From positions 1-53,648 of the forward strand of contig JAKSKV010000021.1 of the NCBI GenBank assembly GCA_024401555.1: 53,648 nt of DNA. The letters are read 5' to 3'. Below, piece after piece: positions 41,619 through 51,101 of this stretch. This stretch comes from Paludibacteraceae bacterium. GTDB lineage: Bacteria; Bacteroidota; Bacteroidia; Bacteroidales; Paludibacteraceae. The translations under genes and the position numbers were made by a program. A model generated the notes under the pieces. It did not search any database, was not told the origin of the DNA, and saw only the letters and a list, made by a program, of their open reading frames with translations. The first letter of the stretch is position 1. Each line of letters begins with the position of its first letter.

Positions 41619-44600
41619 ATGAAAAGAATTGCGAGAATCCTTCCACTTTTGTTGACACTATTGGCTGGTGAATGTTTCGCCGATACCCCTGCCTTCCCAG
41701 GTGCGGAGGGTTTTGGTATGTACACCACTGGTGGTAGAGGTGGTAAGGTTTATCACGTCACTACATTGGAAGATAATGGACAAGTGGGCTCCTTGCGTTA
41801 CGCTGTGGGGCAGTCCGGACCCCGTACCATCGTCTTTGATGTCTCCGGTACCATTGAGTTGACCTCACGTTTGAATATAACGAAAGGCGATTTGACCATC
41901 GCCGGCCAAACTGCTCCAGGGGACGGTATTTGCTTGAAGAATTATGAGACCTACCTGAATGCGGATAATGTGATCATTCGTTTCATCCGCTTCCGTTTAG
42001 GTACCGACAAGCCGGATGTGGCTTCGGATGGAACTATCTCCCAAGACCGCGATGCGATTTGGGGACGTAACCGAAAGAATATCATCCTCGACCACTGCTC
42101 CATGAGTTGGTGTACCGACGAGTGCGCCTCTTTCTACGGCAACCAAAATTTCACCATGCAGTGGTGTTTGGTGGCGGAGAGCCTTCGTGGATCCATCCAT
42201 CCGAAGGGGTACCATGGATATGGTGGTATCTGGGGTGGCCAGGGCGCCTCTTTCCACCACAATTTGGTGGCTCACCATGATAGCCGTACACCACGTCTTT
42301 GCGGTAGCCGTTATTCCAACGAGCCTGACAAGGAGTTGGTGGATCTTCGCAACAATGTCTTCTACAATTGGGGAAATACCAACAGCGGTTATGCGGGAGA
42401 AGGTGGTAGCTATAACTTTGTGAACAACTACTACAAATCTGGACCTGCCACTAAATCAAGTATCAAGTATCGTATCTTCGAGCCTTGGGCCGATGATGGC
42501 AAGAACAGCCAGCCACAGGGTGTCTATGGCCACTATTATGTGAAGGGTAATTATATGGAGGACAAGGGCGATAACTGGGATTGGAACGGTTTTGACGTGA
42601 ACAATTCCAACAACGGTTCGATGAACAAATCGTCCATCACCTCTTATTCGGAATATAAGGTGACACCTGTCTCCACCCACACCGCCCAGGTGGCCTATGA
42701 GAAGGTGCTGAAATATGCGGGAGCCTCTCTTCACCGAGATGCGGTGGATCAGCGTATCGCGAATGAGACCAAGAGCCGCTCTTATACTTACAAAGGTTCC
42801 GTGTTGGGCGGATTGGGTATTATCGACAAACCATCCGACGTGGGCGGTTGGCCCACCTTGAAGTCCGCATCGGCGCCGAAAGATTCCGATGGGGATGGTA
42901 TCCCTGATAGCTGGGAGTCTGCCCATGGCTTGAATCCAAACAACGCTTCGGATGGTAACGCCACCAATGCGGAAGGATATACCAATTTGGAACTTTATAT
43001 GAATTCCTTGGTCTGTGAGATGATGTCGGATGGTGTGGCGGACGCTTTGAACAGCGTCTCCAAGATCACCTGTGATGTGACCACCAATCCGGGTGCGGGC
43101 AATCAAGGAGGCGAAACCTCCGAGGATGATGGACAATATCAACCTTCTGCCACCGCCAACCATGGTAAATATGATTTCGTTGTTGGCGTGGATGGCAATT
43201 TCGCTGCGGCAAAGGCTGCGGCGGAGGCATCTTCTAAATCTCGCTTCATCATCTTCTTCCCGAATGGCAACTATAACATCGGCACGTTGACTGGTAACGA
43301 GAACCAGATGACCACCTGGGGAAAGGGCAATGTCTCCTTTGTCGGACAGAGCACCGCTGGCGTGACGATCTACAACGCGGCCTCTACAGAGGGAATCAGC
43401 GTCACCGCAACGCTCTGCTTCTCCTCTTCCGCCAGCAACCTCTATCTGCAGGATATAACCTTGCAGAACAAAGCTTATAATAATCCGACGGCCAGCGCCA
43501 ACCGCTTTGTCGTGGTGCAGGATAAGGGTAATAAGAACATTTACAAGCGAGTTAGAATGTTGAGTACGCAGGACACCTACTACTCGAATACGGGTGCGGG
43601 ACGTAGTTACTTGGAGGAGTGCGAAATACATGGAACAGTGGACTTCATTTGCGGTGGAGGTGACATTTTCTTCGATAGATGCCTGCTCTATTTGGAGAAC
43701 CGCGCCAACGATTGCATCGCCGCTCCTGCGGGAACGGGCGAGTGGGGTTATGTCTTCAGCAATTGCACCATTGATGGCTATGATAACACCAACAAGAACT
43801 ACACCTTGGGACGCGCTTGGAATAAATCGCCTCGTGCGGTTTACATCAATACGACCATGAAGAAGGTGCCTACCGATGCGGCATGGGGCAATCCGATCAA
43901 TGCGGTGATGCCAGTCCTCTTTGCGGAGTACAATAGCCGTGATGCGTTTGGTAATGCGTTGAACCTCTCCAACCGTCGCTCCTTCTATGAAAAGAATGGG
44001 GTGACAGCCTATGTGAACCCGGTGCTATCCGCTTCTGATGCGGCAAAATACACCTTGCGGAATGTCTTGTCCGGAAGTGATAATTGGCAGCCTGACAACG
44101 ATGTGAAGTTGGTGTCAGCGCCGAAGGTTGTCTTGAAGGATGGCTATTTGAAGTGGGTGGACAATGACTCCGCACTCTGTTATGTGGTTTTCAAGAACGA
44201 CACCTATGTGGCGAATGTGGCGACTAACTCTTATGCGCTTCCAGCTGGCACGCAGGAGTCGGATGTCTTTACCGTTCGTGCGGCGAACCGAATGGGCGGT
44301 TTGGGCGTAAGTTCCAATAAGGTGACCGCCAATGGTTTCAAGGAGCCTGTGATACCAGATGATCCTACCGTGCCGGTTACCAATAGCACCGTAGTATTCC
44401 ATTACAACAACGGATCGCTCTCTTCCTCTACGGGCAATGCGGACTATCTGAACCTTTGGACTTGCACCGATTCCGGCAAGGAGGAGTATGGGTGGTGTAT
44501 CACGGGCAATACGCAGAAGAGTGTCTTGTATGGAGAGAACATCTCCTACAATGGCGGATCCTATAAGACGATGAAGAATTCAAACGGTGCGCAAAATACG

Positions 44601-44999
44601 GTTTATCTTCCTAAGGATGTGGTGCCTGTGAAGATTACGTTTGTGGGATATACCAATGCGGAGGATGGTGTGGCGACGCTTTCCGAGGTGGCGGGCCATC
44701 AGGTAAGCATGCCGTTCTCTGTGAACAAATTGGAAAGTTATGGATCTAACCCTTCTGTTGTCTCTTATGAGTTCACGGAGGATATCCATGACTCCTTCAC
44801 TTTCACCTTTACGGACAAACAGGTTTGCTTCATTGCGTTCTTGGAGGTGAAGTCTGGCGAACCAACGCTTGTGGAAGATCTCTTCTCTACGGAAGAGGAG
44901 GGGGATGGACGCTGCTACGATATGTTAGGTCGTCCAGTGATGCCTACTGAGGGTATGATGTTTATTAGAAATGGAAAGCTATATATGATGGTGAAGTAG
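41619..44999 (+). CDS. Bifunctional pectate lyase (PL1) - pectin methylesterase (CE8) fusion, secreted
   Basis: An 1126-residue protein with a signal peptide to about residue 21. Residues 25-410 form a parallel beta-helix PL1 pectate lyase (FPGAEGFGMYTTGGRGG; catalytic-region Arg in HDSRTPRLCG, 220-229). DSDGDGIPDSWE (422-433) is a calcium-binding TSP3-like linker. Residues about 515-800 form a CE8 pectinesterase with Asp652 (TQDTYY), Asp675 (GTVDFICGG) and Arg732 (LGRAW). An Ig-like region and a beta-sandwich with lectin-like look (850-1080) follow, and YDMLGRPV...GMMFIRNGKLYMMVK is a T9SS-type C-terminal end. It would demethylate and then cleave homogalacturonan at the cell surface or outside. 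Confidence 0.9.
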   Translation: MKRIARILPLLLTLLAGECFADTPAFPGAEGFGMYTTGGRGGKVYHVTTLEDNGQVGSLRYAVGQSGPRTIVFDVSGTIELTSRLNITKGDLTIAGQTAPGDGICLKNYETYLNADNVIIRFIRFRLGTDKPDVASDGTISQDRDAIWGRNRKNIILDHCSMSWCTDECASFYGNQNFTMQWCLVAESLRGSIHPKGYHGYGGIWGGQGASFHHNLVAHHDSRTPRLCGSRYSNEPDKELVDLRNNVFYNWGNTNSGYAGEGGSYNFVNNYYKSGPATKSSIKYRIFEPWADDGKNSQPQGVYGHYYVKGNYMEDKGDNWDWNGFDVNNSNNGSMNKSSITSYSEYKVTPVSTHTAQVAYEKVLKYAGASLHRDAVDQRIANETKSRSYTYKGSVLGGLGIIDKPSDVGGWPTLKSASAPKDSDGDGIPDSWESAHGLNPNNASDGNATNAEGYTNLELYMNSLVCEMMSDGVADALNSVSKITCDVTTNPGAGNQGGETSEDDGQYQPSATANHGKYDFVVGVDGNFAAAKAAAEASSKSRFIIFFPNGNYNIGTLTGNENQMTTWGKGNVSFVGQSTAGVTIYNAASTEGISVTATLCFSSSASNLYLQDITLQNKAYNNPTASANRFVVVQDKGNKNIYKRVRMLSTQDTYYSNTGAGRSYLEECEIHGTVDFICGGGDIFFDRCLLYLENRANDCIAAPAGTGEWGYVFSNCTIDGYDNTNKNYTLGRAWNKSPRAVYINTTMKKVPTDAAWGNPINAVMPVLFAEYNSRDAFGNALNLSNRRSFYEKNGVTAYVNPVLSASDAAKYTLRNVLSGSDNWQPDNDVKLVSAPKVVLKDGYLKWVDNDSALCYVVFKNDTYVANVATNSYALPAGTQESDVFTVRAANRMGGLGVSSNKVTANGFKEPVIPDDPTVPVTNSTVVFHYNNGSLSSSTGNADYLNLWTCTDSGKEEYGWCITGNTQKSVLYGENISYNGGSYKTMKNSNGAQNTVYLPKDVVPVKITFVGYTNAEDGVATLSEVAGHQVSMPFSVNKLESYGSNPSVVSYEFTEDIHDSFTFTFTDKQVCFIAFLEVKSGEPTLVEDLFSTEEEGDGRCYDMLGRPVMPTEGMMFIRNGKLYMMVK

Positions 45000-45025
45000 G
45001 TTTTCCCTTTCTTTGCTGAAAAAAG

Positions 45026-45059
45026 AAATCCCCGCATTCGTTTGGATGCGGGGATTTTT
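45026..45059 (+). terminator. Rho-independent terminator of the PL1-CE8 gene
   Basis: ATCCCCGCAT pairs with ATGCGGGGAT (10 bp) around 8 bases; AAA precedes and TTTT follows. The next 244 bases (45060-45303) are AT-rich with no gene I can support. Confidence 0.93.
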
Positions 45060-45303
45060 GTTTTAAGATTTAAAATTGATGATGTATTGAATATATATCA
45101 AACATTAACCAAAAGTAGGAATAAAAAATGTTTTGGATATGATTATTTCTTTAAAAATACTTTGTAAAGATTAAATAGTATAAAAATGATAATTTTATAT
45201 TCCCTAATCCGCCCCATGATGATTCCCCATTTTTTCGGACAATTGAAAATAATGCGAAAATGAGGTTTCTATTTCCTCGCAAGCTCCGATAAATGCTGGC
45301 TTG

Positions 45304-45311
45304 TATATTTG
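45304..45311 (+). promoter_or_regulatory. -7 element of a second candidate small RNA
   Basis: TATATTTG, same wider string (TATATTTGC..ATGTC) as at 38572; no -33 TTTG at the usual spacing. Confidence 0.45.
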
Positions 45312-45317
45312 CGTATG

Positions 45318-45420
45318 TCGAAGTGTTTTCCTAAATTAGAGTATTACACATTAACACTGATTGTAAACTTACAAAGTATGTCAAAAAGGGGAGACGGCTT
45401 GTGAAAGTAGTCTCCCCTTG
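45318..45420 (+). ncRNA. Second candidate small RNA, downstream of the PL1-CE8 gene
   Basis: A unit of about 100 nt between the -7 element and a 10-bp hairpin, AAGGGGAGAC (45386-45395) with GTCTCCCCTT (45410-45419); the T-tract is weak (TTGTTATGTTT). No plus-strand gene follows for 2 kb, so it is not a leader. It shares short blocks with 38472-38726: ATTCCCCATTT, AATGCGAA and CCGATAAAT upstream of the -7 element, and ACATTAA.AC about 40 bases before the hairpin. Confidence 0.4.
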
Positions 45421-45458
45421 TTATGTTTATTAGAATTTTATTTCCGAAAAGGAATTGG

Positions 45459-47297
45459 TTAGATTTTCCCAGCTTTCAGATCTTGGATGAATTGTCGGAT
45501 GACAGGCATACACTCGTTGGGTGTGCTGCACTCTTTGACGCGTTTCTCCAGCGGACACCAATCTGTCTTAGCTCTGTTCTCGATGAATTCCACCTCCTGC
45601 TCGAAGGTGACCTTCACGCCGTGCTCCTCCAACATCTTTTTGGCCGGTGTGCAGATGATGTGTGTGCGGATTTGTGATACGCCACATTGGATAGCCAATG
45701 CCGCCGCTCCTTTGCCGATGATCTTGTCCGCCAATAAGGCGCCTTGGGTGAAGTTGTCGCCGCTCTCCGCCAACTCGTAAAGATCCATCACGCCTCGTTT
45801 GCTATAAACCCTGACCTCTTCGCCCTTGCCGATGACGCAGGAGTGGTTGCCCTCGTCCAGTTTCTTCATCAGAATGGCGAGGCGTGCGGCTGAACCTAAG
45901 TCGGCGCCATCCTTTTTGATGATTTCCACAAATTGGTCGATGCGCTGCATCTCCTTCGGGATGTTGATGCGTTGAGGACAAGCCTCCAGACATTTGCCGC
46001 AGCCGATACAGTGGTCCGCTTGGCGTAGTTTAGGAACCTGTCGGTCGTAGCCTACCAGGAAGGCTTTGCGAGCCTCTCTGTATTGCTCGTTGCCGCGGTC
46101 TTCGATGACCAATCCCTCGTTGAGGCACTTGTTGAAGTGGGTAAATATGGTCGGAATATCCAAACCGTAAGGGCATGGCATGCAATATTGGCAAGTGTTG
46201 CATGGCACCGTAGGGTAGTTGGCGTAGATGTCCGCGATCTCCATGAGCAGTTTTTCCTCCTTCTCGTTGATAGGAACGAGTGGGGAATAGGTCTTGACAT
46301 TGTCTTGTAGATGCTCCATGTAGGTCATTCCGCTGATGACGGACAATATGCTCGGTTGTGTACCCGCAAAACGGAAAGCCCAAGAGGCGATGCTTGCGTC
46401 TGGATCTTGCTTTTTGAGCAACTCGGTCGCATGGTTGTTGAGCTTCGCCAAGTTTCCGCCCAATAGCGGTTCCATGACGAAGGCCTTAATACCTCGTTTC
46501 TCTAACTCTCCGTAGAGGTATTCCGAGTTGGTGTTGCCTGGATTGATCTTCTTGGCGTGCTTCCAGTCCACATAGTTGTGCTGGATGAGAACGAAGTCCC
46601 AGTTGATCTCCTCGTGGCGGGAGAGCAGGTAGTCATAGACACGAATGTCTCCGTGATAGGAGAATCCCAAGTTCTTGATGCGCCCTGCTTTGCGCTCTTC
46701 CAACAAGAAGTCGAGCATGCCGTTGTTCAAGTAGCGGTCTGCCAAGAGCTTCATGGCGTCCTCGCCACCGCCCACGGCGTGGAGTAGGTAGTAGTCGATG
46801 TAGTCCACCTGCAACTCCTTGAAAGAGTTGTGGTACATCTCCAGGGATGCCTCTCTGGTGTAAACGCCAAAGTTGGAGAGTTTTGTGGAGACTTTATATT
46901 CGCTTCTTTTATGTCTGCTAAGGGCGATGCCGACAGCTTTTTCCGAACGTCCTTGGCAATAGGCAGGGGATGTGTCGAAGAGGTTGACGCCATGCGCGAT
47001 GGCGTAGTCCACCAATCGGTTCACCTCCTCTTGGTCGATCTCGTTCTTGCTGTCCTCACGGCCGCTGACACCCATAGTGGTAGGAAGGCGCATACATCCG
47101 TAGGCCAAGATGGAGACATCTTCGCCGTGCGCATCCTTCCTGTAGGTCATCTTGTCAGTGGGAATCTCTTGTGTGTTGGTGCCTTGCACCTTCTTCTCCT
47201 CCTCTTTGGAGCATCCTGTTAATACGGCTGCGGTGGCGAGGGTGGTTCCACCCAATTTCTTGAGGAAGTTTCTTCTTGAGATATCGCTGTTTTCCAT
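45459..47297 (-). CDS. Tat-exported lipoprotein: aldo/keto reductase - ferredoxin - DUF1893 fusion
   Basis: A 612-residue protein starting at Met 47297. It begins with a twin-arginine signal (ISRRNFLKKLGG) that ends in a lipobox (LTGC). Residues about 50-330 form an aldo/keto reductase with FDTSPAYCQGRSEK, VSTKLS and YLLHAVGG, carrying the usual Asp, Tyr, Lys and His. Two ferredoxin-like cysteine sets follow: CNTCQYCMPCP and CIGCGKCLEACP. The last ~140 residues (HSCVIGKGEEVRVYSKRGVMDL ... GAALADKIIGKGAAALAI in part) are a DUF1893 domain, a deaminase-like fold of unknown function. The longer in-frame start is rejected because the -7 element at 47348-47355 and the Tat motif place the start at 47297. 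Electron partners and substrate are unknown. Confidence 0.85.
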   Translation of the reverse strand: MENSDISRRNFLKKLGGTTLATAAVLTGCSKEEEKKVQGTNTQEIPTDKMTYRKDAHGEDVSILAYGCMRLPTTMGVSGREDSKNEIDQEEVNRLVDYAIAHGVNLFDTSPAYCQGRSEKAVGIALSRHKRSEYKVSTKLSNFGVYTREASLEMYHNSFKELQVDYIDYYLLHAVGGGEDAMKLLADRYLNNGMLDFLLEERKAGRIKNLGFSYHGDIRVYDYLLSRHEEINWDFVLIQHNYVDWKHAKKINPGNTNSEYLYGELEKRGIKAFVMEPLLGGNLAKLNNHATELLKKQDPDASIASWAFRFAGTQPSILSVISGMTYMEHLQDNVKTYSPLVPINEKEEKLLMEIADIYANYPTVPCNTCQYCMPCPYGLDIPTIFTHFNKCLNEGLVIEDRGNEQYREARKAFLVGYDRQVPKLRQADHCIGCGKCLEACPQRINIPKEMQRIDQFVEIIKKDGADLGSAARLAILMKKLDEGNHSCVIGKGEEVRVYSKRGVMDLYELAESGDNFTQGALLADKIIGKGAAALAIQCGVSQIRTHIICTPAKKMLEEHGVKVTFEQEVEFIENRAKTDWCPLEKRVKECSTPNECMPVIRQFIQDLKAGKI

Positions 47298-47347
47298 TTT
47301 CCGTTTTTGATTTGTCCGGTACTTATTTATACTTGCAATTATTGCGT

Positions 47348-47355
47348 CAAAGATA
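47348..47355 (-). promoter_or_regulatory. Promoter -7 element for the reductase fusion gene
   Basis: The minus strand reads TATCTTTG, about 50 bases before ATG at 47297. Confidence 0.65.
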
Positions 47356-47522
47356 GGAAATTTAATTAAGATGCTTTTTAATTTCTGTTGAAATATTTTG
47401 TCACACATCTGAAAGTAGACGATGGTTGAACGCATAGGTGGCATTGGGAAGCGCTTGCGGTTTCGCATTTGCGCATCTGAAAAAAATCCCATATCTTGCC
47501 GTCGATTTTTTACGTTTGAGAA

Positions 47523-49007
47523 ATGATGAAGCAGATTGTGATTTTGTTGGCCATCCATCTTGGTTATGCGCTAACGGGCATGGCGGCGGATTGGAAGCAT
47601 ATCACGCTCTCCTCTCAGGTGTCGCATGTGCAACCCATGACGGGTTTGGTTTTATGGCCAGAAGAGGCAAAGAACAGATTTTCGAGTTATGGCGATAGCC
47701 ACGCCTTGGAGTTTTCTTATGTGGCACCGAGTAAGGTGGTGGTCGGATGCGAAGAGGATGGCACGATACAGTATGACTGGCGTTACCTGAATAATCTTTT
47801 GGATGATGTCAAAAGCCGCAACCACCAGGCTATCATACGCTTCTTTTACGAATATCCAGGCGAACGAATGGTCGATGACAAACCAGGAAGTTCCGGGGTG
47901 CCTGCCTATATCAAGGCTATGCCGGACTATCAGGAAAGCTATAAAAATGTGGCGGGTGATGGCCCAACCTATTATGCGGACTGGAGCAACGTTGAACTCC
48001 AACGCTTCACCAAGCAATTCTATGCCGATTTCTCGAAGCAATATGAGAAGGATCCCCGCATCGCCTTCGTGGAGGTGGGCTTTGGCCATTGGTCGGAATA
48101 TCATATCTATGATGACAATGGCGTGAAGATCGAGTTTGGGAAAAACTTCCCGACGAAGGCGTACCAAAAAGAGTTTTTCCTCCACCTTTCGGAGGTGATG
48201 AATATTCCGTGGGCCATCAGCAAGGATGCGGCGAGCAGTGAATATACCCCCTTTGCCGCGGACAAGGAGTTGAAAGGTCTATCATTCGGTATCTTCGATG
48301 ATTCTTTCATGCATGAGAACCATGAGATCGGTTCGAGGGATGGTTACAACGAACGGTGTTGGAACACCATGGGAATGGAACGTTGGAAAACTGGCGTGTG
48401 TGGTGGTGAGGTAAGCTACTATTCCGATAAAGACCAGACAAATTTCACCAATCCAGAGGGATTGTATGGCCATACGTGGGAGGAACAATCCGCCAAATAT
48501 CATATCACATTTATGATTGCCAATGATAATCCTTCAGGACGCAATCCCTACAATACGGCTGTGCGCTTCAAGGAGTGCAGCATGGCCACTGGTTACCACT
48601 TTGTGGTGACGGATTGCCAAAGTGATGGTTTGCAGACCAAAATTATGGTGACCAATAGCGGTGTGGCCCCTCTTTACCGTGATGCCTATTTCGCCATCGA
48701 TGACATCCGTTCGGAGGAGTCTCTCCGAGGTTTGTTGCCAGGCGCCTCCATGGAGGTGACTATCCCCGTCGCATTGGCGTGCGACCACGATGGCACCGCA
48801 TTGTCCAGTCCTGCCGTTGTGAGTGGTTATATTCTTGACACACAAGTTATTGAGTATGATTTCGTGGCTTCTGAGACGGGCGTCCGAAATGTGGAACATT
48901 CCCAAGAACTGGATGACCAACCGCGATACAACCTGTTGGGCGTGGAGATCTCAAAGGAGTCTCAAGGTGTTGTCGTCACGAAAGGGAAGAAAACCTTGGA
49001 GCGATAA
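47523..49007 (+). CDS. Secreted DUF4832-like protein with T9SS-type C-terminal end
   Basis: A 494-residue protein (Met at 47523 or 47526) with a signal peptide ending near residue 21 (GMA). It has a TIM-barrel-like body with YNWRYL-type YDWRYLNNLLDDVKSRNHQAIIRF and FVEVGFGHWSEYH, which I associate with the DUF4832 family of glycosidase-like proteins. Residues about 350-450 are a beta-sandwich. The end YNLLGVEISKESQGVVVTKGKKTLER follows the xxLLGxxV...GxxVxxGKK pattern of T9SS-linked C-termini (stated in parts: YNLLGVEI, GVVVTKGKK). It is likely a surface or secreted carbohydrate-active protein; the activity is unproven. Confidence 0.72.
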   Translation: MMKQIVILLAIHLGYALTGMAADWKHITLSSQVSHVQPMTGLVLWPEEAKNRFSSYGDSHALEFSYVAPSKVVVGCEEDGTIQYDWRYLNNLLDDVKSRNHQAIIRFFYEYPGERMVDDKPGSSGVPAYIKAMPDYQESYKNVAGDGPTYYADWSNVELQRFTKQFYADFSKQYEKDPRIAFVEVGFGHWSEYHIYDDNGVKIEFGKNFPTKAYQKEFFLHLSEVMNIPWAISKDAASSEYTPFAADKELKGLSFGIFDDSFMHENHEIGSRDGYNERCWNTMGMERWKTGVCGGEVSYYSDKDQTNFTNPEGLYGHTWEEQSAKYHITFMIANDNPSGRNPYNTAVRFKECSMATGYHFVVTDCQSDGLQTKIMVTNSGVAPLYRDAYFAIDDIRSEESLRGLLPGASMEVTIPVALACDHDGTALSSPAVVSGYILDTQVIEYDFVASETGVRNVEHSQELDDQPRYNLLGVEISKESQGVVVTKGKKTLER

Positions 49008-49065
49008 GGCGAAGCGAAGAGGTCGATCCTGCTGCCTGGGATAGGAAATCCTCTTGGACTTGGAT

Positions 49066-49096
49066 TTTGATACAATCGGAGACTTTTATATCTTTG
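49066..49096 (+). promoter_or_regulatory. Full Bacteroidetes promoter of aguA-aguB
   Basis: TTTG (49066-49069), a 19-base spacer and TATCTTTG (49089-49096) match the consensus exactly. Transcription starts near 49103, which sets the aguA start at 49123 and rules out the in-frame ATG at 49054. Confidence 0.85.
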
Positions 49097-49122
49097 TCCT
49101 ATCAACTCTTAATTTGGAGAAT

Positions 49123-50148
49123 ATGGCATTATACCTACCCGCGGAATGGGCACCCCAAAGTGGCGTGATGATTACTTGGCCCCATGAGGAGACCGATTGG
49201 GCCTATATGTTGGACGAGGCAGTAGCCTGTTTTACGGATATAGCCCGTGAAATATCCCGCAGAGAGCCTCTGCTGATTGTGTGCAAGGATGAGGCGGCGG
49301 TGCGTGACGCTTTGGGCGACGCGATGAATGACAACATCACCTTTCGTGTGATGGAGACCAACGACACTTGGGCCCGCGACCATGGCCCGATTACCGTCTT
49401 CAAAGATGGGGAACCTTGCCTTTATGACTTCCAATTCAATGGTTGGGGCATGAAGTTCGCCGCCAATTTCGACAATCAGATAACCCGGAAATTGTATCAC
49501 TCCAACACCTTCGGAAAGAGGGTGGAATACAAGAATTTATTGTATTATACATTGGAGGGAGGAAGCATTGAATCGGATGGCTGTGGTACGATTTTGACCA
49601 CCGCCGAGTGCCTTCTTTCCCCTAACCGCAACGACCACCTATCGAAAGAAGAGGTGGAGGATTTCTTGAAAAAGAGCTTTGGCGCGAAGCGTGTTTTGTG
49701 GTTGAATTATGGTTACTTGGCAGGAGACGACACCGATAGCCATGTTGATACGTTGGCTCGCCTCTGTGATGAGAAGACCATCGCTTATGTGAAGTGTGAC
49801 GATCCGAGCGACGAGCATTATGAGGCGTTGAAAAAGATGGAGGATGAGTTGAAGTCTTTCAAAGATAATGAGGGAAACCCTTACCGTTTGGTCGCCTTGC
49901 CGATGGCGGATGGCCGATTTGAGGAGGAGTTCCGCCTCCCCGCCACTTACGCTAACTTCTTGATTATGAATGGTGCGGTGTTGATGCCGACCTACCGTTC
50001 GGAGAAGGATCAAGCGGCGATCGCCGCCTTGCGGACCGCCTTTCCTGGCCGAGAGATTGTAGGTGTGGATTGCTCCGCGTTGATTCATCAACATGGCTCT
50101 CTGCATTGCGTGACGATGCAGTTCCCCAAGGGTGTGTTAGGCGAATGA
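49123..50148 (+). CDS. aguA: Agmatine deiminase
   Basis: A 341-residue guanidine-modifying enzyme (peptidyl-arginine-deiminase family fold) that converts agmatine to N-carbamoylputrescine and ammonia. Visible: LPAEWAPQSGVMITWPHEETDW at the N-terminus (given in parts: PAEWAPQ, TWPHEETDW), TNDTWARDHGPI, YTLEGGSIESDG, GDDTDSHVDT, and the nucleophilic Cys near the end in HGSLHCVTMQFPKG. The perfect promoter at 49066-49096 fixes the start. aguB follows 47 bases later, so the pair is one operon. Confidence 0.94.
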   Translation: MALYLPAEWAPQSGVMITWPHEETDWAYMLDEAVACFTDIAREISRREPLLIVCKDEAAVRDALGDAMNDNITFRVMETNDTWARDHGPITVFKDGEPCLYDFQFNGWGMKFAANFDNQITRKLYHSNTFGKRVEYKNLLYYTLEGGSIESDGCGTILTTAECLLSPNRNDHLSKEEVEDFLKKSFGAKRVLWLNYGYLAGDDTDSHVDTLARLCDEKTIAYVKCDDPSDEHYEALKKMEDELKSFKDNEGNPYRLVALPMADGRFEEEFRLPATYANFLIMNGAVLMPTYRSEKDQAAIAALRTAFPGREIVGVDCSALIHQHGSLHCVTMQFPKGVLGE

Positions 50149-50195
50149 CTTTGTCCTAAATAGTAATTTGTAAATCGTAAATTGTAAATATAGTT

Positions 50196-51071
50196 ATGAA
50201 AGTAGGTTTGGTTCAGCAAAGTTGCACCTCTGATGTGAGGGCAAATGTGGAGAAACTGAAAAAGAATATAACCGAGTGTGCCCAAAAGGGCGCGGAGTTG
50301 GTGGTGTTGCAGGAGCTGCACAACTCGCTCTATTTCTGTCAGACGGAGGATACCGGCTGCTTTGATTTGGCGGAGACGATCCCCGGTCCATCGACGGAAG
50401 AGTTTTCCGCTTTGGCGAAATCTTTGAACATCGTGTTGGTACTTTCTCTCTTCGAGAAACGTGCGGTGGGTTTGTACCACAATACAGCGGTCGTGATTGA
50501 AAGGGATGGTTCCATTGCGGGGAAGTACCGCAAGATGCACATTCCGGATGATCCAGCCTATTACGAGAAATTCTATTTCACGCCAGGTGATCTGGGCTTC
50601 CATCCGATCCAGACCAGTGTGGGCAAGTTGGGCTTGATGGTTTGTTGGGATCAATGGTATCCGGAAGGCGCGCGTTTGATGGCGCTTGCCGGAGCGGACA
50701 TGCTGATCTATCCGACCGCTATTGGTTGGGAGAGCACCGATCCTCAGGATGAGAAAGATCGTCAACTGGGCGCATGGATGACGGTTCAGCGTGGCCATGC
50801 CGTGGCGAATGGTCTCCCTGTCATCACAGTCAACCGTACGGGTGTCGAAAAGGATCCTTCGGGCGAGACCAATGGTATCCAGTTCTGGGGCAATAGTTTC
50901 GTGGCGGGACCGCAAGGCGAGCTCTTGACTCAGTTCCCAAGCGACAAGGAGGAGAATAGGGTAGTGGAGGTCTCTATGACGCGTAGTGAGGATGTCCGCA
51001 GAATTTGGCCATTCCTCCGTGATCGCCGTATTGAGTGTTTCGGAGATTTGACGAAACGTTTTCGTGATTAG
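50196..51071 (+). CDS. aguB: N-carbamoylputrescine amidase
   Basis: A 291-residue nitrilase-superfamily amidase that releases putrescine from N-carbamoylputrescine. The triad is Glu40 (VVLQELHN), Lys113 (YRKMHIPDDP) and Cys150 (MVCWDQWYPEGARL); the last motif and the residues after it are diagnostic of AguB. It directly follows aguA. With the decarboxylase at 2886 it completes a route from arginine to putrescine. Confidence 0.95.
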   Translation: MKVGLVQQSCTSDVRANVEKLKKNITECAQKGAELVVLQELHNSLYFCQTEDTGCFDLAETIPGPSTEEFSALAKSLNIVLVLSLFEKRAVGLYHNTAVVIERDGSIAGKYRKMHIPDDPAYYEKFYFTPGDLGFHPIQTSVGKLGLMVCWDQWYPEGARLMALAGADMLIYPTAIGWESTDPQDEKDRQLGAWMTVQRGHAVANGLPVITVNRTGVEKDPSGETNGIQFWGNSFVAGPQGELLTQFPSDKEENRVVEVSMTRSEDVRRIWPFLRDRRIECFGDLTKRFRD

Positions 51072-51101
51072 TACGTATATTTAAATTTTTTTGATGTGAA
51101 G

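Noticed and set aside
45315-45404. A 29-codon ORF (begins MSKCFPKLEYY) inside the second candidate small RNA, which might be a leader peptide.
   Set aside because: Its ATG lies 4 bases after the -7 element, so it would be at or before the transcription start, and no plus-strand gene follows for it to regulate.
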